In this document: piece after piece, positions 13,756 to 24,600 of the stretch
Layout of the letters: every line of letters starts with the position of its first letter
Numbering within the stretch: the stretch's first letter is position 1
Assembly (NCBI GenBank): GCA_015183035.1
Contig: JACZZP010000002.1
Span: forward strand, 1,240,001-1,304,000
Reading direction: 5' to 3'
Source: Meloidogyne chitwoodi
Lineage: Eukaryota; Nematoda; Chromadorea; Rhabditida; Meloidogynidae
DNA length: 64,000 nt
The notes under the pieces: model-generated
The model's database searches: none
Seen by the model: the letters and a program-made list of their open reading frames with translations, nothing else
What the model was told of the DNA's origin: nothing
Made by a program: the position numbers and the translations under genes

Positions 13756-15114
13756 ATAAATTATATTTTTATTTACTAACATTTTATAGATGGTATTATT
13801 TTAATATTTTTTTAGAAGATATTCACAAACAAAATATCGGGTATTTTCTGTTTTCTCCACCTCTTAATCTCATCATTATATTATTTATGTATAAATTAAA
13901 ATTAAAAAAATAAAATATTTTTAGTTTTATTTTCTAATAAATAAATATTATTTTAAATCTTTTTTCTCTCATAAAAAAAATTATGAATAGCTCTATCTTT
14001 TTTTTTTAACTTTTTTATATCTCAACTTTCTTCTTCTATCTCATTAATCAAAATACCCAAAAAATTGTTTGCTTTTCACTCTTAAAAACTTTTTTATTAT
14101 TATTATTTCGTTGCTCTTTTCTCTTCAAATCCTTATGCATAATTTTTTTAATTTTTTTTAATCCCATATATAAAATTTCTAAGGCCAGCTTTTTTCGAAT
14201 TGAGAAGTGGTTACTTTTTAATAAAAAAATTTTTTTATTTATAATTTAAAAAAGAGGTTAGTGGTGGATTAATTTAAAAAAATATTCACTTCTCATTCGC
14301 CTTTACACTCAACTATAAAATTATAAATGCAATCAGCCTATCTCTTGCTCGTACAAAAATGTGATTTAGATTTAATAAAGTAATATTATTAAAGAAAATA
14401 TTAATAAATTGTTTACCAACTTTAGATTTTTATTTGTTTAAAATAATAAAATTATTTTAAATAATAATTATTTAATTTCATTTAAAATATATAATTAATT
14501 AATTATTTATTTGGAAATCTTAAAAATGTGTGAAGTGGATAACGAATTGAAGTTTAAAAAAGTAATAATTGTTTTTTTGCCTAAATTGTTGACAAAATTA
14601 TGTTAATTTTTCATTTGTGGGTCTTTTGTCTGTTGATCTTATGTCTTCGTTGGTCTTTTGTCTATGGATGTTATGTCTGTGTGGGTCTTCTGTCCTAGCG
14701 CCATTTAGCTTTTTGTAAATGTCGATTCAATGCGGCCGATTCGGTTAGCCAGAAGTTTTCGGCCATAACTTTTGTACTTTTTATCAAAACAGTCTTTTAT
14801 TAACAGAAAGAGTTCGATAAGCTGATTAATTTTGTAAGTTACCGACTTTATGCAGGATAAATATAGAAAAAGGTAATTTTTGAGTTTTTCAGGTGTACAA
14901 TTTTTTAAAATTAACTGATCCATCAGTCTAAATATAAAAAAGAAAAAAGAATCAACTTATCGAGCTTTTTTGAGTGATATAAAAATTATTTGAAATGGTT
15001 TATAATTAAAAAAAGTTATTCGAACTGTTTTTCTTATTTTTAAAAATATAGTGAAATTTTTTCTAGTACATACAATTTGAACACATCACTCATTACTTCC
15101 AACGCATAATAATT
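13756..15114. other. Intergenic between pde-4 and ANKRD13C
   Basis: A/T-rich to about 14580, then a more mixed block 14600-14960 that contains three imperfect direct repeats (listed separately). An open stretch on the minus strand at 14705-14923 has no recognisable protein and no splice partners. Confidence 0.5.
14619..14695. repeat. Short imperfect tandem repeat, about 31 bp unit
   Basis: The phrase GGTCTTTTGTCT..GATNTTATGTCT occurs at 14619-14648 and 14649-14680, and its first half again at 14681-14695 (GGGTCTTCTGTCC). Copies differ at several bases. It lies in otherwise unremarkable intergenic DNA about 400 bp upstream of the ANKRD13C start. Confidence 0.7.
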
Positions 15115-17198
15115 ATGACAAATGACACCGGTGCATGGCTTGACGAGCACTTCCCATTGCATAAAGCAGTATTTCAAAATAATATTTCTCAAATTTCCGA
15201 AATGCTCACTGATACTAAACTTCCACGATTGGATTTAGACCAAAGTGATACTCATGGCAATACTGCGCTTCATTTGGCTGCAATGCTTGGAAATATAGGT
15301 ATATGGTTAGTTCTAAAGCTCATATTTTCTCTTTGTTTTTACTTTAGAAGCGGCCAAACTCTTGTTAGAACATGGAGCAAGTGTTGGATTAAAGAATAAC
15401 GACGGTTGGATAAGCTTGCATGAAGCAATAAGCTATGGAGATCGCAAAATGAGTTTGCTTTTTATTTTTTTTTGTTTTATTATATTTGTAGTTGGATTGT
15501 TGTTGTCTTCACACAAAAAGCAGTCTCATCGGTCGTTGACCTCAAAACTGCCTGCGATTCAGGATCATCTTGCTACATTGGATGACTTCTATATGGAAAT
15601 CCGTTGGGAGTTCCAGACATGGAGTCTTATATAAATTTAATTATTAAATGTTGTTATATTTTTAAGTTCCACTTCTTTCGCGAATGATGCCATCTGATAC
15701 ATTTAAGATTTACAAACGAGGATATAAGCTCCGTGTGGATTTCACTTTAACTGACTTTAACGAAAGCATCATAAGTTGGACTCGTGGTGATATGTCCTTG
15801 CTTTTCGACCCAAGTGCACCAAAGAGTTATCAAACTCTATTGCTGAATAACAAGGATGAGGTTAATTTTTTTAATGTTTTTGATAATAAAAGGGGAGGAT
15901 TATATTTTGGCAATTCTAATATTTACGGCTTTTAGGTATACCAAAGGGTCCGCGATAAGAATCGACACCTTAATGATGAAATTGACCTCTTAATGACATG
16001 CGATATCATAAGGTTATTCGGTAAAGAAAATTTTATACTATATTATATCAGTTTAGCAGTCATATAAGTACCAGACCTATTCGTTTTATTCGTGCAAAAG
16101 GATGGTTTATGAACGATAAATCGGTATGTTTCGTTATCATAAAATATTATTATTTTCTTGGGTAAATTCCAGTAATAATAAGTAATAGTGCCAGTAAAAA
16201 TAGTTTTTTCCATTAGAATTTTGAAATGGTAATGATTTTGTTTTTCGGAGTTGCTCTGGTTCCGAGTTAATTTATTCAATATTCTACTGGCCGACAGACA
16301 TGTGTCAGATTGCTTTTTTTATGGAAATATCTTGAATTTTTTTAAATAAATAAAATAATTTCAATTTTGTAGTATAACATTGGAGAATACAAAGCCGAAC
16401 AGTTTCACATAAAAGAGTTGTGCCTTATTACACGCAAAAGGCATTGTTAATTATTTTCTTATACATATTAATTTTTGATTTTAAGACGTGAGCACCTTTC
16501 GCAGGAAGATTTGCGTAAGAATCGCGAACTGAATAAAGCCTTTTCCAATGGTATAATTCCTCTTGATCATAGTAGTGACGACGACGATGAAGTAAATTTT
16601 GTTTTGTAATAAGTACTACTGCTCATTTTATAAATTTATTTTTGGATAATGTTTTTAAAAGGAGCAACATCGTGCAAGTTTGTCGCCGCCATCAAAACCT
16701 GAATTTTCTTGGGCTGAATATCTACGTATGCCTGATGGGTCAGACTCACATTTGGGGAGACCTAAAGAGGAAAAAATTACAAATACGGAAATAAAAGGAA
16801 CGCTAGCATTGGTAAGATTTTTGTAAACATCGAAATAAATTAATTTATAAGTGCCAAGATTTTCCGCTCACCACTGATCAACTATTGGACATACTGGAAG
16901 TTCTAGAACCTGTAAAACCAACAGTGAAGAAATTCCGTGCCTTCTGCAATTCCGGACGATTGCCACCTGGCTTCCCTATCCAACTGGGTTTGTTTAAAAT
17001 TTCATGTCATCAGCGAACTTTATTAAAAAAAATTAAAATATTCTTTCAGAAATCCCAATTTTTGCCACAATGACTATGAAGATAACCGTTCAGAATTTTC
17101 GTTGGCAATCATCATTTGAGAATGGAACATTTTCAAATGAAATGTTCAAAGTGCCTAGTCATTTTCGTGAAGATCCAGACCATTTTAGCAGCATCTAA
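15115..17198 (+). CDS. ANKRD13C: Ankyrin repeat domain-containing protein 13C-like
   Basis: Exons 15115-15298, 15348-15452, 15492-15623, 15667-15860, 15936-16012, 16057-16123, 16373-16440, 16486-16591, 16662-16811, 16852-16987 and 17050-17198 give 455 residues with all phases closing. The N-terminus holds ankyrin repeats (DTHGNTALHLAAMLGNI, then AAKLLLEHGASVGLKNNDGW). It is followed by the GPCR-chaperone domain typical of ANKRD13: FYMEIRWEFQTWIPLLSRMM, PSDTFKIYKRG, WTRGDMSLLF and TRKRREHLSQEDL. The protein ends soon after FPIQLEIPIFATMTMKITV without ubiquitin-interacting motifs, which fits ANKRD13C rather than 13A/B/D. The family member acts at the ER as a chaperone-like regulator of GPCR biogenesis; that role is inferred here. 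The intron after 16440 starts with GC instead of GT, and conservation of KRREHL fixes this junction. Confidence 0.93.
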
Positions 17199-17706
17199 AT
17201 ATATAAAAATTAATGTATTTCTAAATTTTGGTGAAGTGGAATATTTCTGCATAAGTACTATAATCTTTCATTAAAAAACCTCTAAAGATAGAAACTAATT
17301 ACAACATCTCAACTTAATATTTCCCAAATAAAACTCAGTTACTTACAAAATCTATTTTTTTATATCCAATGCATTTGCTCATAACTTGATTATTACCCTA
17401 TTGGCATTTAACAATTTATATATATAATGTATAAATTTAAGATTTATTCTATCTGATTCGTTTAGATTGCAGCTTTAACTTACTTTTACTACCTAGTTAA
17501 TCTTTTTTGGTTTCTTGAATTGTTTTCATCTATTTGAATCAATATAAAATTTTCTTCTGATAATAATTTGAAATAATATATTTATTATTACATTACATAT
17601 TTATTTTTATTATTCGAAAATCTTGTCATAAATAATTATAAAAAATTCTTCACAAAAATATTCTTGTGTTTTAGGAGAGTTTGTTTTCATCCATATTAAA
17701 TATTAA
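17199..17706. other. Intergenic between ANKRD13C and HP1 genes
   Basis: About 500 bp of A/T-rich sequence on the same strand as both genes. It holds the 3' flank of ANKRD13C and the probable promoter or trans-splice region of the HP1 gene (a T-rich stretch ending TTTTAG at about 17675). No other feature is seen. Confidence 0.5.
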
Positions 17707-18669
17707 ATGACTGATTCTGACGCTTCAAGCAATGACGGTGGAGGGGTTTATCAGGTTATTATTAATTTTATTTTAAACATAAATTTTGTTTAGGTTGAAA
17801 AAATTTTGGACAAAAGGACCGTTAAAGGGAACAAAGTTGAGTATCTGATCAAGTGGAAAGGATATGATACTCCGAGTGACAATACCTGGTTAGATCTTTT
17901 CCTAACTACTTAACATTTTATATTTAGGGAGCCTGAGGAGAACTGTGATTGTCCCGATTTGATCGAGGCATTTAAGAAGAATTACAAAGAGAAGGAGGTC
18001 ATCAAAAAGGTTGCCAGGAAGCGACGTACGAGCCCTGGACGTAATTCTAATTCCAAATCTAAATCTGTGGTTAATTTGAAATTGAAACAAAATTAAGTTT
18101 ATTTTAGAGCGTTGACCGTTCTTTAAAAGAAGGATCGAATGTGAGCAAAAGTTCTAAGGTTTATAATATTTTAAATTTATTCAATCGTATTAGAACACTG
18201 AACCAACATCAAACAAGAAAGCACGTAGCAAGGAATTCGTCATATCATCGAGTAGTGATACTGAGGCACCTATTGAAGAAAAAAAGTCTGTTGCAAACGA
18301 AATTGCGCCATTCCTGGGTAAAATTTTTGAGTTGGATTTTATATTGTAATTAATTTAGGATAATAATGCTAATCGTTTATTAAAATATTTTGTTTTTTTT
18401 TTACTTAAGAAAATCCGTATGGGGGAAAAGTCTACAAATTTCAACAAGACAAGAAAATTGATAAAGTATTGGGTGTTAGGAAAACTCAAAAAGATGATAA
18501 TCAATTATTAGCTTTAGTTCGATATGAGGATACTGACTATGAACTTGTTCCTACGCCAGTCTTAGCCAATGACAATCCTACTAAGGTAATGATTCTTTGT
18601 CTTTTAATAATAAATTATTTTTAACATTAGCTTATTGAGTATTATGAGCAGCATCTGCGATTCTTTTGA
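17707..18669 (+). CDS. hpl: Heterochromatin protein 1 (chromodomain + chromoshadow)
   Basis: Exons 17707-17754, 17794-17888, 17928-18069, 18108-18158, 18194-18317, 18410-18585 and 18631-18669 give 224 residues. The chromodomain runs from about residue 15 to 65: [46 protein letters not shown]. Its aromatic cage residues (Y of VYQ, W of KWKGY, W/E of NTWEPEEN) are all present, so binding of methylated histone H3 Lys9 is expected. A basic, Ser-rich hinge follows ([13 protein letters not shown]). The C-terminal chromoshadow domain reads [40 protein letters not shown] and [12 protein letters not shown]. Length and layout are those of nematode HPL-1/HPL-2. The protein should act in the nucleus in gene silencing. 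Confidence 0.94.
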
Positions 18670-19114
18670 AACAAATGTTTTTTGGTATCATATATGATCT
18701 TCACAAGAAATGAAACAAAGCAAATATTCTCGTTTAGTTTATTTTTATTTGTTGAGTTTATTAAGGTATAATCCAATCTCAATATGCTAATTCAAATTGT
18801 TCCCATGCTTTGGTCACACTTTTTATGAACTTTACGTTTGTTGAATTTTTTGATTTTCTCTCAAATAAATTATCTATTTTTATACATTTGAAAATATTTG
18901 ATGTTACTTTTCAATTTTAATTTATTTATACATAAAAATAAAAAGACAACAAAAGTTGAAATAATTTTTTTTTTGAGTTTTCATTAATTATTTAGTGAAA
19001 ATATCGATAATTTATATTCTATATTTATAATTGAAATTTATTATACACTGTTGTAAAGAATATATAAACGAATATTAATAAAAATTATTTTTTTTTGTAT
19101 CACTTACATCAGAA
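18670..19114. other. Intergenic spacer
   Basis: About 445 bp of A/T-rich DNA between two genes on the same strand. No gene or repeat recognised. Confidence 0.5.
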
Positions 19115-20864
19115 ATGAAACAAAGTCCTTCTCCTACTAGAAAATTCTTTCGCGCATCAAGCATTTTTTGTGAAAATAATGAAAGAGAAATAACCGAACC
19201 AGATGAATTATTAAAAATACTTTGCTCGAACAATGTTTTGAATTATAACAAAAATTAATTTTAAATATTTAGACAAAATGCAACGTTCAAACTGATTTAC
19301 TTTTACAAAACTATTGTCTTCATAGGCCAGATGTTTTGGAATTAAATTCTTACAATTTTGATGAACAAGTAAGAATAAAGATAAAATAATATTAAATATA
19401 ATTATATTAATAGGTACAAATACTTTTTTCATCAAAATCTGATTTTTCTAAGGAATTAATTGTAAGAATTGTGAATTATTCTTCAACATTAGTTATTCGT
19501 AAGGTGCTTGACCAGCTTTTGTGTAAATTTGATGAACGGTTCGTTTTTTTATTCATTTTATATTAAATTTTTAGGTTTTTACCAATTTCTGTCGTTAATT
19601 TTGTAAACATTCTTTTTAACCGATCATCATTAGCTAAATCTAAAATTGATAGAATTCAATGTACCTACTTAACTATTTACTTTATTGAGGTATTCTATTA
19701 ATTCTTAAAAGATAAATTTTATTAAAATTTAGGCATTATTCAAAATTGAATCTGATAAGGATATTTCTGATGAGTAAGACTTTGAGTTAAAATTATTCTA
19801 AATATTCAGATTGGATAAATTTGTATCCACAGTTTATTCTATAATTAAATCTTTCCCAAATGAATTGCCAAAATACACTTCTTCTGATATTTCAATATCT
19901 GATGATTTTAATATTTTGGTATATTTTCGTCGTTTTTTTGACAAACAAGAAGAAAAATATCAAAACTCTCAAAAACGTAAACAAATTCTTCAAAAATTAC
20001 GTGCGCGTCTTTACCATAAGTTTCCTCGTGGGTTGATTTTTTTATAAATAATATTTAAAATAAATATAAAAAATGTTCAATTTTATTTTTTTAAAGTTAT
20101 TTCAAGTGACATTTCCTTCCTAAGCATAAATCATCACCAACAATTTTCTGCAGTTGATATTACCGAAGCAGACAGAATTCTGACGCAAACTATTTCTGAA
20201 TGTTTTGAAATGGTCAAATTAAAATCATCAGTTTCTGTTCCTCAAACAAAAGATACAAGTACTATTGTAATTGAAAAATTAGAGAATATAGTCAAATTTA
20301 GCAAAATTAGCCCATTACTAATGACAAGGTAAATATTATATAGTATTTTCATAAAAAAACCTTTTAGGCAAATGCCTCTTATTGCCTCAAAAGTTCAGGA
20401 TTTAGTAGAAAATTTGAGTGGACGTGAAATTAGATTTAGTCCAGCGGTGCCACTTCTACTTTATATTTTAGACATAATAATGATAACAATAAGACGAAGA
20501 GCAGTGATATTTGAATTGGAAAATCCTAATAATCGTACTTCTACACAAATTCAATCTTCTCTTGCAGCCCTCAAAGCAATATTTCAGATATTTCAGGCGA
20601 GAATATTTTCATATAAAAATTTTGTTTTTAATATATTTTCAGAATCGAAAAAATCGACAAATACCATTTTTGACTGAAAAAGTCCTCCAAACTATTGTTT
20701 TGTTTATCAAGGAGAATCAATGTTTTTCTAACGAACTTCTTGACGATGTTCTTATGTTAAAAGAAATTTTGGATCGACAACAGCATGTACTTTCCCAAAT
20801 GGATAGAGAAATTTTGAAACGTGAATTATCTAAAATGACCAATGTCGAAGCTGATAAACTTTAG
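19115..20864 (+). CDS. Unrecognised, probably all-helical conserved protein
   Basis: Exons 19115-19234, 19273-19368, 19414-19538, 19575-19689, 19733-19773, 19810-20027, 20097-20328, 20368-20596 and 20643-20864 join to 465 residues with all phases closing. I do not recognise the family. The sequence alternates hydrophobic and charged residues in a pattern of long amphipathic helices, for example KELIVRIVNYSSTLVIRKVL and PLLLYILDIIMITIRRRAVI, so a HEAT/ARM-like helical solenoid or a complex subunit is plausible. There is no signal peptide or obvious catalytic motif; the C-terminus is a charged helix (REILKRELSKMTNVEADKL). The last intron begins CAG|GCGAGA, a GC donor; there is no GT donor in phase. 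Introns and codon use match the neighbouring genes, so I take this as a real single-copy gene. Confidence 0.75.
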
Positions 20865-21654
20865 TTAGAAATAATTTATAAATATGTATTATATTGCATG
20901 TCGGGCAATAGAAAAATTTTAGCCATATTATTTAAATAATCAAGAACGGTAATTAAAACATTTAACGATCAACGTCTCGTCTGAGTTTTAAAAAGAAAAG
21001 AAGGGAGCCATAAATTGAGTTAGACCTTTTTTTAAATAAATCTCTATCTTCAGAAAATGCCTCCCTATCCTGTAATGAAGGACGAACACCACATTTGGTG
21101 ATACGAGAACACTCCGGACCATAAAATAAAAATCGATTTTTATCGAGGTTGTGGACTAAAGAGTATCATAGATGGTAGAATATATATATGAGAGAAATAT
21201 TATTTGAGAATATTTCATTCATTTCTATTAAAATATTACATAATAATTTAATTCCTATAGCAAACTTATTTCTTAACTAATAAATTTCATAATGTTTTGT
21301 CCACTACAAAGTGTTGAATTTTTTGAAATCTGTATTGCGCCTGAATATTTATGTTTCACATTGAAAATTTAAGTAAATAATTGTATTTTTTAGAAATATT
21401 TTTACATAAATGTTTCGTTTCGTAACTTAACAATTTTCAAAAAGTTTCGTTTCGTTTTGCTCGAAATTTTTTTTAGTGTTTTGCACATGTCTGCCCCGAA
21501 TTTGAATTATTTAAAGTTCGTTTGCAAATTTTCTAGAAATTTCTAGCAAAACAGACTATTGAATAATCATTTTTAATAAAGAAAAAATTGGCCTTAATTT
21601 TTATTTAGATGCAAATTGACAATATTATTTTCCCTGTATAATTAAGCTAATATA
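20865..21654. other. Intergenic, upstream of trehalose synthase gene
   Basis: About 790 bp. A mixed-composition block at 20960-21180 includes a short palindromic stretch around 21127-21147 (AAAATCGATTTTTATCGAGG). The rest is A/T-rich. It should contain the promoter or trans-splice site of the next gene. No RNA gene seen. Confidence 0.45.
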
Positions 21655-24600
21655 ATGGAAGGATCTTCTAATACAACAACAGGAGGCAGGCATGATGTTA
21701 AGACCCATGAGGATTGTACAAAGAATGTAATGTTTTCATTTAATATTTTAAAGTTTAATTTTTATTATTTAGGCTATCCTTAAGGCTTTGAAATCGCTCG
21801 AATCAAAAGAAGGCCTCAGCGATGATTGCACGTTTACTCAAGCAATGACTGATGGAATAGAAATGTAATTGTATATTTTGCGGAAAATTTTAAACTAAAA
21901 ATATCTATTTAGTTTGGTAAACGTTTGGCGTAAACGTGATTCCAAATCGGAGATTGCATTTCAAGGAATTCTTTCTTCTTTGGAATATTGTTTGCAACAT
22001 TACTTTGAAAGTGTAGATCTTTTTGAAAATTTTGTTAATATTCTTGGTAATTTTCCCTTTTTAAATATAATAAGATAATATTTTAGGTTATAATACTGTG
22101 CAGTTTTGGAAGTCAGCAATTCCATATATTTATGAGTCAGATATGGCACATGGAACTAAGTGAGTTATTATAATTAAAAAAAAAAGTTTTCAATTGGCAT
22201 TAATTTTGGAAATAAATTTAAGTTGTTATTTTTTTATTTTGCAGGTATAGAGATGCGCTTCTTTTTAGCTTAACATTGCATGACGTTAACACAGGGAGGA
22301 ATAGACTCAAGTAAAATTTTATTTAGAAAAATTTAATAACTAATTTTGTAGAGAATTCTATGCTGCTGTGCCTGGTATACGTAAATCCCTTCTTGGCTCT
22401 TCTGCAAAACGCTTTAGTGAACAGTTTCATCATCTTCAGCAGAGACGCACTCATTCTTCTTCTTCTTCTCTTCATACTTCTTCTAATTCATTATTAGTTT
22501 TACCTGATTCTCAACAACATCAAGAGATATGTTTTGCACCTATCACTTTTTCATTGGATAATAACGAAAATAATGATCAGACGGATGGATTAGCTTCACA
22601 GTCTAAAATAGATACAGAGTTCTCACATGCTTTTGGTATTTATTTTTAAAGAGTTTAAGTTTTTTGGTGCTATTTATGGTGATTGTCCAAATTTCCCACA
22701 TCCTATCTTCCTTTCTTATTTTTACCCAAAATTTATGAAAGAATGGCCATCTAATAAAATCTATATTATAGCACCAGATTGCCAACTCAATCAGCAACAG
22801 AGAATGTTTTAATGATAATTTCTATTTATAGAAATTCGGAGAGAAAAGCGAATGTCAATTGCATCTTCAGATGCCTCGGATCGCCATCATCCATCAGTTT
22901 TTGAAGGAACAGAAGCAATTCCATCTGGTGGAATAGTTAACACTCAACATTTTCAGGTTTCAAGATTTTATATAATTTAACTTTAGAATTTCTCAGCAAC
23001 GAGTAATTAATGTGTCTAATGCTCCACCAGTTGCATTAAAACAGTCTGAATCTGGTGAATGGGAAATTAAACAGGTTTAAAAACGTTTTACATTTATTTT
23101 TTGTAATTACTAAAATTTATTTTAGGGTTCTGGTGGTCTTGTTTCTTGTGTGGATCCAGTGATGGCAGTAAATCCGGAGAATATGTGGCTGGCAAATTTG
23201 GGAATGAACATTGATAAGTTTAAAATAACATCGACTGAGTACATCGAGAGAATTGATCCAAGTATGGAGAAAATCGATATTTCTGCTCCGACTACTAATA
23301 CACTAGGTTGTTATGTTAAAGTTAATTAAAAATCATTTATTTCGATTTTTAGGACTTCCTTTAATGAAGCAAGCACTTGCAGATGTTTTGTTTCACGTGA
23401 TAGGTTTTTAAATAATTATTTGCATCATATTTTATTGTTTTCAGCTGATGATGATCTCAAAGAAGAGAATGAACCAGCAGACAAGCGCCAAATAAGGGAA
23501 GAAATGTCGCTGCTCGGAGTTCTCAACACTTACAATCGTGGAAACTACAAGCTCAACCCTGTAAAAAGATTTTAAATTAACTTGATGAATATACTCCTAG
23601 GTGATTGTTCAAGAGCAAGACTACAATGTCTACTATGGAGGAATAAGCAATGGACTCCTTTGGCCGGCAATGCACAATCTATCAGAATATATATTACCTG
23701 AATATAAAGATTCAAAAACTTTAAAAGAACATTGGTTTTCGTATGTTCGTGTTAATTATCAATTTGCAATTGATGCTGTTAGAAATAGCCGACCACAAGA
23801 TTTTATCTGGATTCATGATTATCATTTAATGTTGACTGGAATGATTATGCAGAGTTTGGACAGAAACTTGGAAATTGGTTTTTGTTTTTCTTGTTCTAAT
23901 TGTTTTCAAAATTTGTAGGTTTCTTTCTTCATATACCTTTTCAACCACCTGACGATTTTTTTACTACATACAAAATTGTTGCTTTTCCAATTCTTCGAGG
24001 ATTGCTTCATTTCACTAAAGTTGGATTTCAGACTCACAGAGATCGGGCAAAGTTTATTGAACTTGTTAAAAATTATCTGGTTAGTTCGTTTTTGATATAA
24101 TCTTTGGTACTTTTATATTATTTGCACAAATGTCCTTAAGTTTTAATCCGCAAGTATTAATATTTATTAATTATGTTGGAGGCATGAAACCAACAATCTT
24201 CTCTAAAACATCATCAAATGCATCAACTTCTCTTCTTTTCACATCTTCACTCCTAAATATTTAAAAAAAAAGAAAAATAATATTATTACTTGCGGACATT
24301 TGTGCACATAATGTACCTAATCTTATATTTAATCATTTTAGCCAACAGCTAAAGTAAAGACTGAGGATAAATTGGACGTTATTGTTGTTACTTATCAGGG
24401 TTGGAGTTGTTCTCTTGGCGTTTTTCCAGTTAGCATTAAAAACGAGGATTTCCTTCGTGTAGCTAAAGATCCAGAAGTTATTGAAAGATCACAACAGATT
24501 CGAAAACATGTTTTATCTTTTTTATATTTTTGTAAATATTTTTTAAGATTTTTGGCGAGAATCCTCCAGATGATGTTTGTTTGTTCTTCTCTGTTGAACG

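Noticed and set aside
14705..14923. 72-codon minus-strand frame
   Set aside because: No known motif, no splicing partner, and it overlaps repeat-like intergenic sequence; considered chance.
17199..19114. ANKRD13C, HP1 and the 19115 gene as a polycistronic operon
   Set aside because: Gaps of about 450-500 bp are longer than typical nematode operon spacing and no SL2-type signal was seen.
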